Positions 11,501-23,704 of a DNA stretch of 64,000 bases are shown piece by piece; the stretch's first letter is position 1, and each line of letters starts with the position of its first letter. The stretch is taken from the NCBI RefSeq assembly GCF_030463565.1, contig NC_134644.1, positions 130,445,388 to 130,509,387 on the forward strand, read 5' to 3'. Source of the DNA: Pelecanus crispus. Its lineage: Eukaryota > Chordata > Aves > Pelecaniformes > Pelecanidae. The notes under the pieces are model-generated. The model did not search any database. It was not told the origin of the DNA and saw nothing but the letters and a program-made list of their open reading frames with translations. A program made the position numbers and the translations under genes.

Positions 11501-13964
11501 TTAGAAAATCAGAAACCCTAAACATCTACCCTTTTCTTTACAAACTGGAAGAGTAAGTTGGTCATATACATCTAACACTACTTAATCAGATCACAGACAA
11601 ATTGATGCACAGTATTTATTCCTCAAAGGAATACAGAAGTATTTTTAAGTGCTAGAGAATACTAGCGTTTATTTATAATAAATAGCATACTTAGTATTTT
11701 AGTGTAGCCTTTCTTTTCGACTTTCTTAGATCATCTTATAAATACCTGATGTCTCTACAACTGCTGAATTTTTGGTCATCTTAGAAATCTTTCCAAAGTA
11801 CAAAAGCTTTTATCTGAATATCTCACCAAATCACTTCCCTACAAGATTATGCAAAAGGCTGTATCTCATCACTCCAGTGGTTTATTTAGATCATACTATC
11901 CACTGAAACTAGTGTTGCTGGGTCATGTTATCATACCCATACTGTTATGGGTATTTATTTTATGGTTCCCTTTAAGCTGGAAGCACAAGTTTCATCTACA
12001 GATCCAGCCTTTGTGCCTTGGAAGCCTAATCCTTGTTGTAGCTCCTTTAGGAAGGTATTCACAAGGACAAGCTGTGATTTAATAGACTTTTTTTGCTAGG
12101 CTTCTCTCTGGTGAATGGAGAAAGAGAGGGTCATTCAGAACCTTATACAAAAGAGATACTAAACTGTAGGAGTTCAGAGTTGTTTGACTAGCTGAGGTGC
12201 TAGCCAAATGTGTTCTGAAAAGAGGATGTAAGGTTTGGTCTTTCACTGCTGGCTTTCTCTGTTTCAGTGCTATAAACTTTTGGAATAGTTCACAAGGTTA
12301 GTTTGACCTACTGTTCCAAAGCATCCAAAGAAAACAGTAATCACACACTATTCTACCTAACATGTTGAAATTGAATAGAAAAACTAAAGAACAAATGCAA
12401 AACCTACTATATGTTTTATTTGGTTCTCTACTCCACAGAAGCAGTTACATGTGAAGATGTGCGAGACTTTTAGTTTGATTGTTTTGAATGCAATGCTTCA
12501 TGAATATAGTTTAGTTTCTTGCAAATTAATTATGGATTTTGTGAACATGCACATTTTCTAATTATTCTTAATGATTTGTAGTTGCTTGGAGGTCTCGTTT
12601 TTCAGCTCACACTTGTCAGCTTCATGGTCTGTAGCTGGTTATGCCACATCACATCTGTTCTACTTTCCAATCTGAGGAGGAAATCTCTTTAAATATGGAA
12701 AGAATGAACAGCAAGGAAGCCTGTTTACCAACAATTACCTCTGCTTGTGTGTTAATACAAAGAAAAGTAATTTTTAAAAACTTTTCCAAAATCCTGTTCA
12801 ACTCAGTTTTGCAAGGCAGGCTATTGTAGGAAAATATGAATGGAAGAGACATGAATTCTGACCTACTCTTCCACTCATGAGACTTCCCCCCAAAATGACA
12901 GAAATGTCAGGGTAAGTCATAAGGCAATACTGTATCAGTACTTTGTGACGAATATTTCCACAGCCCTAGGCTGTGTCCCATGCGGTAGTAACCTGGGCTA
13001 TCTAATTGAAGACACAGGGCACTGCTAAAAGCACAGGAGTCTTCCTGGTGTAGTACATCACTTTACTGGGTACTCAATTCTAGAATGAAAACCCAAATAA
13101 GTGAGCAGAAGTTATGAAGAGCTTAATTCTTATTTGATATGGTTCAAATATGAGATACCACATCACAATGAGAACCTCAATCCTGAATGATGGGCAAAAA
13201 TATTGCAATTTTTTTTTTTTTTCAATATCAGGAACTTTAGCAAGAAAATACATGTAAGAATTAAAAGAATACATGCCCAGGAGCTACAGTGTAGCTTGTA
13301 TCTCAAACTTACTGTCTATGACAATTCTGGAAAGAATAGACTACTGAAAGTGGATAAGATTAGGGCTCACTAACTCTTTTACTGTTCATTGACTACTTAG
13401 TGATATTACTACTTCATGACAACCCATCCTTTTCCCCTCAGACTCAGAGGAAAACTTCACAGTGTTGACTTTTTGGGATGCTTTAACTTTGCCAAAAGGG
13501 AAATAAGAGAATTGTTAATAAATTTTACCTTTTTACTTGATAAAAAAGGAAATGCCAGTCCATGCACTGCACTGAGCAGCAATAAATGCTTAGGTTTTAC
13601 AAAGTCCTGCCATGCTCTTATTGAAGCTTAATGATTATAATGTTACCTTGTATGTAAACATATAAGCTTGTTTTTATTTGCTCTGGTTCTAATTAATAAT
13701 GACTTAATATGAGTTTTTGTAAGAAATTTTAGGCTGAGTTCAAGAGAGTATAACAACAGATGTATGGATCAAGGGTTATATCTCCCCTAGATAGCAGTTA
13801 AACCATTATGTTTAAAAGGCAGAAAAGAGATTTCTGTACTGAACCTAAAAAAGTTTTTAAATTCTTCATGGGTTAAGGTGATCAGTAATGTTTTTGTCAA
13901 GAATAATAAAATATCTATAGGTATCTGCTCTGGCTCCTTGTGGAAGTTTCTGTCAGCTTCAGAT
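8527..13964. other. Non-coding; contains a roughly 1.1-kb purine-rich stretch
   Basis: No gene recognised. From about 9890 to 10990 the plus strand is unusually rich in A and G (many AGAGAGAAAGG and GGAGAGGAA-like runs), which explains the long minus-strand Ser/Leu-rich and plus-strand Lys/Arg-rich frames there. A T14 run lies near 13208-13222. Confidence 0.55.
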
Positions 13965-15210
13965 CAGGTGTTAAACCCCTGACGGGAGGTTCAGGCTTAC
14001 GGCGAACCACAGAGAGAGATGTAGTCCCTCTCACATCACTTAGCAAAGCTGAGTCCAGTTAGGATGCTGCTTCCTGGCCCTGGGCTGAAGGCAGGGACTG
14101 GGTCATCTCCCCAGGGCTGGGAAAGCAGTGGCCTCTCCCGTGAGAAGTGCACTGTGAGTCACCAGCTGGAGGAGCTGCAGGGAGAGGTGAGCAGGCTGTG
14201 CAGGGAAAGTAAAGAGATTGACAGTGCCTTTGCAGAAAATCTGCAAAGGCAAAAACCTGAGCCATGCAAATCAAGTGTAAAAGCAGAATGACTTTTGGGG
14301 TCATTTCAAATACCCATACATGAATGCATATAGCATGGGGAAAAAACAGAAGCAATCATGAATCTGTGGACAGTTACAGATGTCTGATCTCGTTGGGATT
14401 ATGGAGACACAGTGGGGTAACTCATGATTGGAGTGCTGCAACAGGGGGATGTGGGCTGTTTCAGAAAGATAGGGTAGGTGGGCATGGAGGAAGGGTTGCA
14501 CCCTTTGTAGAGGAGTGTCTTCAATGCAAAGACCTTTCCCGTGTGGCAAGTGACAGAGTAGTTGAGAGCTTTTTGGCAAGGATTAGAGGACAGACCAGTG
14601 CAGGTAAAATTGTGATAGGTGCCTGCTACAGACGTGGTCAAGAAGACCAGGGAGATGAAGCCTTCTTTCAGCAGCTGCAGAGAGCCTCACAGTTGCACAT
14701 ACTGGTGCTCATGAGTGACTCTAAACACACCTTCTGCTGGAAGGGCAATACAGGTATCTGGAACATATCAAAGACAATTTCTTGATGGAGGTGATCAAGA
14801 AGCTGACTTGGGGAGATGCTCTGATGTACCTGCCATACAAAAACCAGGCAAAAAAGATGGAAAAAGCAGCCTTGGCTACAATGACTGTGAAGACATGGTA
14901 TCAGGAGAGCAGTAAGCAAGATGAGCAGCTGAATTTCAAGCCCGGACTTCAAAAGATCAGATTTTTGCCACTTCAGGGACTTGGTAGGATCCCATGAGAA
15001 ACTGTCTTCGAGGGGAAGGGGGATTAGGTGGGAGAGCTGGCTAATCCTCAAGGACAACCTCCTCAGAGCACAAGAACAGTCCATTCCAATGTGAACAAAG
15101 TCAAGTAAACATGGGAGAAGGTAAGCATGCATGAACATGTTGCTCCTCACTCGTCTCAAACACCAGAAAGAAGTACACAGAAGGTGAAAGGAGGAACAGG
15201 CTTCATGGGT
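13965..15210 (+). mobile_element. CR1 LINE, 5' part: ORF1-like end and endonuclease region (outer element)
   Basis: Near 14155-14220 the plus strand reads LEELQGEVSRLCRESKEID, which resembles the coiled-coil stretch of CR1 ORF1. From about 14310 to 14760 it reads as the CR1 apurinic-type endonuclease: THDWSAATGG, then VAPFVEECLQC, then GACYRRGQED and QLHILVLMSD. The usual GDFN of this family is altered to SDSK. About 14950-15180 is the linker before the reverse transcriptase. Left and right limits are approximate. The domain order then jumps straight to the middle of the RT N-terminus, which suggests a second CR1 inserted at about 15210. Confidence 0.75.
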
Positions 15211-16605
15211 GGAGACAAGGACATTGCTCCCTCGATCATCTACCAAAGGTCTTGGGATTCTGGGGAGGTCCCTGCTGACTGTAAGCTAGCCAATATTATT
15301 CCAATTTACAAGAAAGGTGTGAGGAAAGACCCAGGAAACTACAGACCTGTTAGTCTAACATCAGTTCCTGGAAAAATTATGGAGAAGATTATACTGGGTA
15401 CTACTGAAAGCCATTTACAGAATAATGCAATCATTAGGCACAGTCAACATGGGTTCACAAATGGAAAGTCCTGTTTAACTAATTTGATATCCTTCTATGA
15501 TAAGGTCACCTGCCTGGTGGATGAATGGAAGGTGGTGGATGTAGTTTTTCTGGATTTTAGTAAGGATTTGATACTGTCCCTCACAGCATCCTTCTGGACA
15601 AGTTGTCCAACTGTAGGATGAGCAGGTTCTTGGTGCACTGGGTGAAGAACTGGCTGAAGGGCAGAGCTGAAAGTATTGTAGTGAATGGGGCTACATCTGG
15701 CTGGTGACCAGTTACCAGCAGTGTCCCTCAGGGTTAAATTCTAGGGCCAGTCCTGTTCAATATATTTATCAACAATCTGGATGCAGGAGTTGAATGCACC
15801 ATTAGCAAGTTTGCTGATGATACCAAACTGGAGGTGCTGTTGACTCTTGAGGGACAAGAGGCCTTGCAGAGGGATCTAGATGGATTGGAGCATTGGGCAA
15901 TCATCAATGGCATGAAATTTAACAAGTCTAGATGCCAGATCCTGCACCTAGGACAGACTAACAAATATAAATTTGGAGTTCAGTGGCTGGGGAGCAGCCC
16001 TGCAGAAAGGGACCTCAGGGTGCTGGTTGGCAGCAGGCTCAATATGAAGTCAGCAGCGTGCCCTGGCAGCCAAGAGGGCAAACCGCATCCTGGGTTGCAT
16101 CAAACACAGCACAACCAGCCGGTCAAAAGAGGTGATTATCCTGCTGTATTCAGTGTTGGTGCAGCCTCACCATGAGTACTGTGTGCAGTTCTGGGCCCCA
16201 CAATTTAAGAAGCATGTGAAGGTCTTTGAATGCATCCAGAGGAGGGCAACAAAGCTGGCAAAAGGGTTGGAAGGCATGTTGTATAAGGAGCAGCTATGGA
16301 CTTTGGGTTTGTCTAGTTTGGAGAAAAGGCAGCTGAGGAGTGACCTCATTGCTCTCTACAGCTTCCTGAGGCGGAGAAGTGGTGAGGGAGGTATCCAGAG
16401 AGGTATCTCTCTGGTATCCAGTGATAGGATGCATGGGAACGGTTCAAAGCTGCACCAGGGGAGGTTTAGACTGGACATTAGGAAGCATTTCTTTACTGAG
16501 AGGGTGGTCAAATACTGGAACAGGCTTCCTAGAGAGATGGCTGACACCCCAAGCCTGTCAGTGTTTAAGAAGCATTTGGACAATGCCCTTAACAACATGC
16601 TTTAG
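15127..16605 (+). pseudogene. Broken CR1 ORF2 (reverse transcriptase)
   Basis: This is the coding part of the inner CR1. It splits into open blocks in different frames: 15127-15621 (fingers, through LDFSK), 15750-15990 (palm with FADD), 15834-16175 and 16132-16605 (thumb and C-terminus). The catalytic aspartates of FADD are still encoded. Frame shifts between blocks make it a pseudogene. The first 80 nt of the leading block may belong to the outer CR1. Confidence 0.7.
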
Positions 16606-16725
16606 CTTTTGGTCAGCCCTGAAGATGTCAGGCAAGTTGGACTAGATGATCATTGTAGGTCCCTTCCAACTGAAATATTCTGTTCTGTTCTATTCTATTC
16701 TGTTCTGTTCTGTTTGTTTGTAGTG
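15210..16725 (+). mobile_element. CR1 LINE, 5'-truncated copy with 3' end (inner element)
   Basis: It starts within the RT N-terminus (SIIYQRSWDSGEVPADC) and runs through NYRPVSLTSVPGKIMEK, the HGFTNGKSCLTNLI box, VVFLDFSKD, FNIFINNLD and an intact catalytic FADD (about 15810). The thumb and C-terminal motifs follow (QRRATKLAKGLE, then NRLPREMADTPSLSVFKKH), with a stop at 16605. The 3' UTR ends in the CR1 signature TAGGTCCCTTCCAACT and a TTCTG/TTCTA pentamer tail (16676-16715). A one-base loss near 15566 breaks the frame just after LDFSK, and another break comes near 15620-15730, so it cannot make a working enzyme. Confidence 0.85.
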
Positions 16726-16726
16726 A

Positions 16727-17215
16727 TAGAGTCAGGAAAGCCAAAGCTCAGCTGGAGTTGAAACTAGCAAGAGAGGTGAAGGGCAACAAGAAAGGTTTCT
16801 AAAAGTACATTGTTAGCAAAAAGATGGTTAAGGAAAGTGTAATCCCAATGCTTAGTAGAGCAGGAGACCTATTGAAAAGTGATCTGGAAAAGGCTGAGGT
16901 ACTCAATGCTGCCTTTGCCTCAAATTTCACTTGTAAGGTGTGTGCTCAGGCCTCCCAGGTGCTTGAGACTCATAGCAGAATCTGTGGGAGTGAAGCAGTG
17001 TCCACAAGAAGAGATCACTTAACCCACCTGGGTGTACACGAGTCTGTGGACCCGGATGAGTATGCATCCAAGCTCGCCTATGCTGTTGCAAGGCCATTCT
17101 CTACCATCTTTGAGAGGCTGGAGTAACTGGGAGGGGTTCCTGATGATTGAAAAAGGTAGACATCACATCTGTTCTGAAGAAGGGTAAGAAGGAGGACCTG
17201 GGGAGCTACAGGACT
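16727..17215 (+). mobile_element. CR1 LINE linker and RT start, continuation of the outer element
   Basis: The plus strand reads RVRKAKAQLELKLA, VKGNKKGF, then KAEVLNAAFASNF, and after about 60 codons ARPFSTIFERLE. These are the conserved CR1 residues between endonuclease and reverse transcriptase. They are exactly the segment missing between the blocks at 13965-15210 and 15210-16725. It follows the pentamer tail of the inner copy at once and is in the same orientation. It stops at about 17215 within the first RT motif. Nested insertion explains this best; an independent fragment is possible. Confidence 0.75.
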
Positions 17216-18777
17216 CACCCATTTTCAGCCTTTTCCCAAGTCCCTTGGGAAGCCATTTCTAAGTTCCCTGATACTCAATTACATTTAAAGATTCTAGAAA
17301 ATATTCTGAAAAATCTGCAAACATAGTTTGAATTTTAACCAGAATTTTAAGAAGTGAACATTACTTTTATGTTTTAGAAGAGAAACTACTGTATCAAAGC
17401 AGTAAAGGGGAAGTTAAAAATTAGGTTAATTCCAGCAGAAAAACAGGAAATAATTTTATGGAAGAATGATGGATGAGAGCTAAGGAGATAATCAAAATGA
17501 GGTGACAGTTAAGGAGTAGAGTAAGTAATTAGACTATCTGCATGGATTTACCAATAGATTACATTACCAATGTTTATTTATAACTAAAAATAAATATTAT
17601 ACTGCTTTCTAGCAATACTTGTGATGCTAAATTGGTTTAGATCCTTTGACAAATTGAGATCATGAATAATGTTATACCATATAAACATGTGCATTTCCTA
17701 AAAAGAAAGAAAAAAATAGTTGTGATCAGCAAATGTATTATCTAGTTCAGATTGCAATTTGATTACTGGTGTGGGTTACTTATGTTAAAGTTTCAAATGG
17801 AAGAACATTCAAAGTTTATCTGAGACAACATTTGAAAACTGCCATATTTACTTATCTAAAGATAAAAAGCAAAACAAATTTGCAACTATGACTGAATAGC
17901 TATTCATTCACATATTATCCATGTACACACACAATTGTGAGCTTTTGAAATGCATTTGCTTTAAAAACTAAAATGATTGTAAAAATGTGTTTTCTTGTAA
18001 GTTTTTATGCTAGCTTGTTAGCTGAATTTTCTGTTCCTTAGCCAATGAATATCACTTACCTATTTCTTAGCAGGATGTGTTGCTCCTACACATTATCTGC
18101 CAAACTATCTGGCATGTTTCCAGTCACAGGGAGACCCAAAATCTGCTAGTTAATTTTTGTGGACTTGGCACCTATGCATATTTGCCTGTAAAAATATGGT
18201 TGCTTCCTTCCTTCATTTATTTATTTCCTGACTTTAACGGTTTTGGTTAAAACATTAGTGCAAGTGCCAGAGAAGTTATTGCTTGAAACAAAAACTTTAT
18301 GACCTGGAGATTCAAAATATCAAGAGGGCATGTATTTTTATATAATTTGAAGAGAAGTCATCCTTAGCTTCAAATGCATGTATTCCTGTCCTCATAGTTT
18401 GCAAAATAACTTGTGTTTTTAGAAAATTGCTCTGTTGAGATTATTGTATAAAAGCCATCAGTACCAACTAATGAAACCTTTGTCTCACAGAAAACATATG
18501 AACGAAGTTTACCTTCTTTGAATACTGCAAATTCATAGTCATAATATGGCAGTGCATTGCAAAGTTCTTGAAGACTAATACTAGCAGGATCAGACACAGG
18601 CATGGGTGAAGTAGAGAGCAGCCCGGGCAGCAGGGTATTTACTTCTCCTGGTGGTACTAAGAGGGTCATACCTGGAATGGTTCTGCAGTCTAGCTCCTGA
18701 TGATGCAGTGTGGAAAGGAAGGAAGAACAGGATCCTGCTAATCAGCTAATATGAGCCTGATTCTGCCTCTTTCTCAG
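17216..18777. other. Non-coding, no repeat recognised
   Basis: AT-rich. A 99-codon minus-strand frame (18669-18370) has protein-like stretches such as LCNALPYYDYEFAVFKE, followed by a fair donor (GAAG|GTAAAC). No family match comes to mind and its acceptor is weak. Confidence 0.5.
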
Positions 18778-18948
18778 CAAGCACAGGCCCAGTCCAAGTC
18801 CTTTGCCTCACTACCTCCTTCATTGCTGGCTCCTGCACCCTAGTTGGTTTCCAGTTTACGGCAGATCCACAGGCCACAGGTCCTATTCTGCAGAGCTGCC
18901 CAAAGAAAACAACCTGCTCTTCTCTGTTAAACAAAAAAACATCATCAG
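18778..18948 (+). other. Exon-like segment with consensus splice sites (171 nt)
   Basis: The acceptor is CTGCCTCTTTCTCAG and the donor ATCATCAG|GTAAGG. The length is a multiple of three and two plus-strand frames are open across it. The phase 1-1 frame reads GSCTLVGFQFTADPQATG with four cysteines, which looks protein-like, and phase 1-1 exons are typical of extracellular modules. The minus strand is also open here (19006-18746), which weakens the case. I do not recognise the product and see no matching neighbour exon. Confidence 0.25.
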
Positions 18949-19293
18949 GTAAGGTTAATATGTATTCTCTCCCATTCTTCTCCAAGTGTGGTAGACAAGG
19001 TTTCAAGTTCTACTTTGAGCTCAGGACCTCCATAAGAGCTACTTCTTACAGGATATCTATGTGGTTCTCCTGCAGATACCCAGGAACATTTTGGCTTGAT
19101 CACTTACATTGTTCAATGGAGACTTGCACAATTATTTCAAGGAGTTGCAACTTCCCTGTCACTTCAGCTTTCACAAGTGCTTTGACCTGGATATCTTTTG
19201 CCAGGAGCACAGCTGTTCTCCAGATCTCTGGTCATTGTTCAGAAGAATCTCATCTCTGGATGTCCTCTGGCAAAGTTTCCTCCTGGCCTGTGA

Positions 19294-19485
19294 AGAATCA
19301 TAGAATCATAGAATCATAGAATCATAGAATCATAGAACGGTTTGGGTTGGAAGGGACCTTTAAAGGTCACCTAGTCCCATCCTCCTGAAATGAGCAGGGA
19401 CATCTTCAACTAGATCAGGTTGCTCAGATCCCCGTCCAGCCTGATCTTGAATGTTTCCAGGGATGGGACATCTGCAACTGTAGAC
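19294..19485 (-). mobile_element. CR1 LINE 3' end, minus strand
   Basis: On the plus strand an ATCATAGA octamer is repeated about five times (19295-19337). GGTTTGGGTTGGAAGGGACC and CACCTAGTCC follow, then a CATCTTCAACTAGATCAGGTTGCTCAGA segment. This is the reverse complement of the standard avian CR1 3' UTR and octamer tail. It is strongly 5' truncated, as most CR1 copies are. The far boundary is approximate. Confidence 0.93.
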
Positions 19486-21957
19486 TTAGTAGCTGTGCTG
19501 CTACCAAATCATATTGGATGACATTTCTGGATGACATGAAAGCATGCATTTAATTCAATAAGATCTGTAAAACTTGCAGCTCTTTAAACTGTATCTGGGA
19601 AGGAAGTTATTTTAAGTAGGAAAAGGGGTACTTGTATTTACACATTAGAGTGTAACTGCTGTCCTGTAATTAAAAATTATAGACAAGGCTTCAAATAATT
19701 TTAAAAATAGTACTAGGCCCTATTCCAAACACAGGCTCATGTTGTTGCTGAAATAAATGTAAATGAAAAGGCCATTTTGATCCAGGGTTTCCCATGGCTA
19801 TTTTGCAAAGGCTTGTGAATGACAAAAAGTAAAACATATTGTTACAAAGCAGCAGGCAGTAAGAACAACTCTTGGGGACCTGACCCTGACAAACTCTCTG
19901 AACTGGGTTCCTGTGGTTGTGAATAGAGTTTCTGTCTCCTTTTTTATTCATTCAGTGCTTGGGGAAGTCAATAATAATTGTAAATGAATTCCTGGTAAAT
20001 AAACAGCACTGTCAAAAAGCAGTGTACTCATTCAATGATAACTTCCTTTTCCAAACTGGAAATATCCATGGTACAAAATTTTTAGCTGACATCTCAAATC
20101 AAGAGAAGTAATACTTTTCTTAAAATCACACCATTACAACATGCCAGAATCTTTAAATTACTGTCCTGTCTGGGTTTGCTATTTCTTTACAAGTTCTGTG
20201 GTGTTCTGATGTTAGTGTATTTTAAATGAGTTGCAAATGTAAATCTTTCCATCTCTTACACTAGTAATGAAGGAGGTAAATTCTGCTGTCCCACATAGGC
20301 AATCTCATATAGGTATGATATAGGTCTTTTTTTCATTTGAGTTACAAGTTCCAGGCCTCTATTTGGTACTGGAATTCACATTTTCCCTGATCTATAGCAA
20401 TCTTTTATGCATGTTTTCCATTATTCACCAAATGTCCTGTTATATATGTGCTTTTTTTACAGGATCAAGGTTTTAGAACACACTCCTTGCAGTGCCTGGT
20501 TTTTTTAACTTTTGCTTCACTTCCGTAAGTGCTAACTCTTAAGGAGTACATGCATGAAAAGAAACTGACTTCCTCATAGGTCATGACTTTTCATGCATAA
20601 TATAAATTCACATATTATGATTATAGTATAGTTATAGTCATTCAAAAGTACTGCAGAGAGCTATTTGACATTATTGTATATAGAGTGAGGGCAAAGGGAG
20701 TTGAGCTACAAAGAGAACCAACTGTTTTTATTAATGCACAATTTCATAACTAATCATTTTGTTGAAGCATAACATAACATCTTGGGAACTGATGTATTTG
20801 TGTTAGACATTTGTAGATCTAACTAAGCATAAACGCTTGACTTCAAAGCATTCCTGCAAGGGAATGATCATATTTTAACAAAATGCTCAGAAAGTCTCGT
20901 CTTTTTGTTTGAAACAGTTATACCTGATGAAGAAGCGTATTACGAGCTATACTCCTGAATATTAGTATATATGAACATATCTCACTTTGCCTAGCAAATA
21001 TGAGATCAGGTAAACATAGTCTAGAGATGAATAGTTCAGTGACCTGATTTTTGTTATTAACCAGCACTAGAAAACTGTTGTTTTGCAAACAAACAAAAAA
21101 TACCCCAATGTTTCAGCTTTTGCATTCTCACTAGATGTTTGAATTGACAACAGCAGCTTCAAGACCAAGATACATAATCATGTTTCTGTGCATTATCCAA
21201 GCCACAGTAAATTATGTATACACATATAGCCCATGGGAAAAGGAAAAATAGTCATCAGCTTGGAAGTTTTACTGAGTCATCTTGCACTGAAGTTGACAAC
21301 TTTTACCTGCTTGTTTCATGAAGCATGCACACCAGGTTGGTTAGTATGGCTCATCTTACAGGCAGAAATGTAGTAATCCTCAAATCTACTAGGGCTGCTA
21401 AATTGGACTGTTAAATACAGACCAGATCATGTAGCATTCTTCGCTTGGAAGCAGGCCTGACAGTCCCACCAATTTCAATAACCATTTGCTAAAAACACTA
21501 ATCATCTCCTTTGATTGTGATGTGAATGTGCTGGATATGTGGAAATCCAGGAAGAATGGCCATTGTATGCTGAGAGCAGCTCTACCACAGCTGGGGTCAG
21601 AAGTTTGACTAAAGCTATGAAGGTGTACCCTGCTTTTATGATGAGACTGGTGTGGAGGAAGGATTGGATTTGTGCAACTGATTTTCACACTGAGGTGTGC
21701 CTTGGGTTTGCTCTGAAATTTGCCACATTTCAATGGTCTGTAGGAGCACAGGCAAACAAGTGTTAATATAAACTGACTTATGAACTTCTGTTTCAAGGTG
21801 CTGAAGATGACCACGTAGATGTGTTTGAAAAGTGATAAAAGAGAGGGGGAAAGCAATTTTGCGAATAAGTGGTAGGCGCAGGTGAACAGGACAGGAGGAT
21901 AAAGCACTGCAGTAAGAATTAGTGACACTGGAAAGTAGATATGTTTCCACTACTTAC

Positions 21958-22015
21958 CAGTGCAAATCAAGGAGCAAAGGACTGTAGTTTGAATACATCA
22001 CCATTTGGGTACAGT
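21958..22015 (-). other. Short exon-like segment, minus strand (58 nt)
   Basis: The acceptor is AGTATACTTGCAG and the donor GCACTG|GTAAGTAG, both good. One frame is open and contains two ATG codons. If ST18 follows ALKAL1 on this strand, as in mammals, this could be one of its 5' untranslated exons, but nothing in the sequence ties it to that gene. Confidence 0.15.
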
Positions 22016-22758
22016 CTGCAAGTATACTTATGAGGCAAATTCACATTAAATAGAGCTCCAGTGTACCAAACTGTTCCCGTTAACTCTATGCAAAGTTTAT
22101 CAAGTGGAAAATGCAGAAGGAAATCATCGGCCATTCTCTAATCTCTGATGGTGTCTTTCAGTTAACTCTTGAAACTCATCTTTTTGCTAATATTTTGCTT
22201 TCAAAATACTGAGTATTATACAGGGATGCTCCAAAACAATATATGTTTTCTGGTGCTGGAATACTTTATGTCAGTACTTACTTGATTAATTGTCTTGATA
22301 CACTCAAGCCAGATTGATTTGGATTCCTATTCTATTTAAGAATTTATGTCTTTTATCATAATATCATCAGGGATCTTCATTAACAAGATGCCAACTGACT
22401 TAAGAAACTTAAGCCTTTTCATTGGTTCATTGAGCCTTGAAATTACAACAGTGCATTTTTGTATGTCTCAGCTAATGTTAGCTTAGCATTACTGTTTGCA
22501 AAAGACATGGAACAAAAAGAAATGAAAACATTATTGTTGAGAGACTGAGAGAAACAGCAAACAAACTGCTCTCTGTCTCTATTAATCTACATACAAAGAC
22601 TTAACCATCCTGAGAGAGATCACTAGCTCCAAAAAAACCAGAATTCTACCTAGTTTATCAAGCATACTGTATGAGCAAGTTAAAACTGAGAATACAAAGT
22701 TAGGGTTAGAATATCTGACTATGGTGATTAAACGGGATTTTGAGTTATGACTAGGAAT

Positions 22759-22795
22759 GTGTTGGGTTTGGTTTTGGTTTGTTTTGGTTTAATTT
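22759..22795 (+). repeat. G/T-rich low-complexity tract
   Basis: A GTTGGGTTTGGTTTTGGTTT-type run made only of G and T for about 30 bases. Confidence 0.75.
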
Positions 22796-23248
22796 AGCAA
22801 CAGATAAGCAAACGAGTGATGAAGTAACTCAGGAAAAAGAGATTCATTTGTTTAACTGGATTGATAACATCATAATGTAACATCGCATAAGTAGTAGCAG
22901 TAATAGTAATTGGGCTGGGATTCTTAGGACTAAATGTAGGTGTCTTCCCTATAAGTGTCTAAACATGGCTGAGTCATTTCAACCGCCTCAGTTGCCAGTA
23001 TAGACCACTGCTGTAGGAGTATTGGTGATTGTTCAACTCATCCTGAAGTAAGTGACGATACTGATAAATCACATCCTGATCACTAGAGATGATACTGAAT
23101 AAATCAATCTCCCTTGGCTATAACAGGAGCTTCAATACATGGCTTAGACGTAGGCACCTACATTATAAACACTAACTATAAATGAGATGAATCTCATCCC
23201 AATCACATTGTTGGAAGCCTTGCAGGGATCATAACTTCACAAAGCATT

Positions 23249-23704
23249 CAAAGATGATCAGAGGCCTGGAGCCTGTCCTATGAAGACAGGCTGAGACAGT
23301 TGGAATTGTTCATCGTGGAGAAGAGAAGGCTCCGGGGAGACCTTATTGCAGCCTTCCAGTACCTGAAGGGGGCCTACAAGATGAGAAAGCCCTCTACAAG
23401 GGCATGTAGTGGCAGGACAAGGGGTAATCGCTTTAAACTGAGAGGGTAGATTTAGATTAGATATAAGGAAGAAATTATTTACTGTGAGGGTGGTGAGGCA
23501 CTGGAACAGGTTGCCCAAAGAAGTTGTGGATGCCCCATCCCAGCAAGTGTTCAAGGCCAGGTTCGATGGGGCTTTGAGCAACCTGGTCTAGTGGAAGGTG
23601 CCCCTGCCCATGGCAGGGGAGTTGGAAGTAGATGATCTTTACGGTCCTTTCCAACCCAAACCATTCTATGATTCTATGATTTTATGATTCTATGATTCTA
23701 TGCT
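23249..23704 (+). mobile_element. CR1 LINE 3' fragment, plus strand
   Basis: It covers the last part of ORF2 and the 3' UTR. Broken pieces of the CR1 C-terminus are visible ([17 protein letters not shown], and the region for RVVRHWNRLP), with several stops. GATGATCTTTACGGTCC and TTTCCAACCCAAACC follow, and a tail of TGATTCTA octamers (23667-23702). It is 5' truncated and non-coding. Confidence 0.92.

Larger units (their letters stand above)
19486..23248. other. Non-coding, no repeat recognised
   Basis: It holds a 176-codon minus-strand frame (21928-21398) that is the longest non-repeat frame in the window. It lacks recognisable motifs, and a frame of this length is not surprising in 64 kb on six frames. 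Confidence 0.5.

Noticed and set aside
14668..15246. 192-codon minus-strand frame
   Set aside because: It is antisense to the CR1 endonuclease and linker region; the plus strand explains the sequence.
19295..19337. Regular 8-bp direct repeats, considered as an array
   Set aside because: They are the octamer tail of a CR1 3' end, with no spacers.
21398..21928. 176-codon minus-strand frame that looks partly hydrophobic
   Set aside because: No start context, motif or splice support. About one frame of this size is expected by chance in AT-rich DNA of this length.
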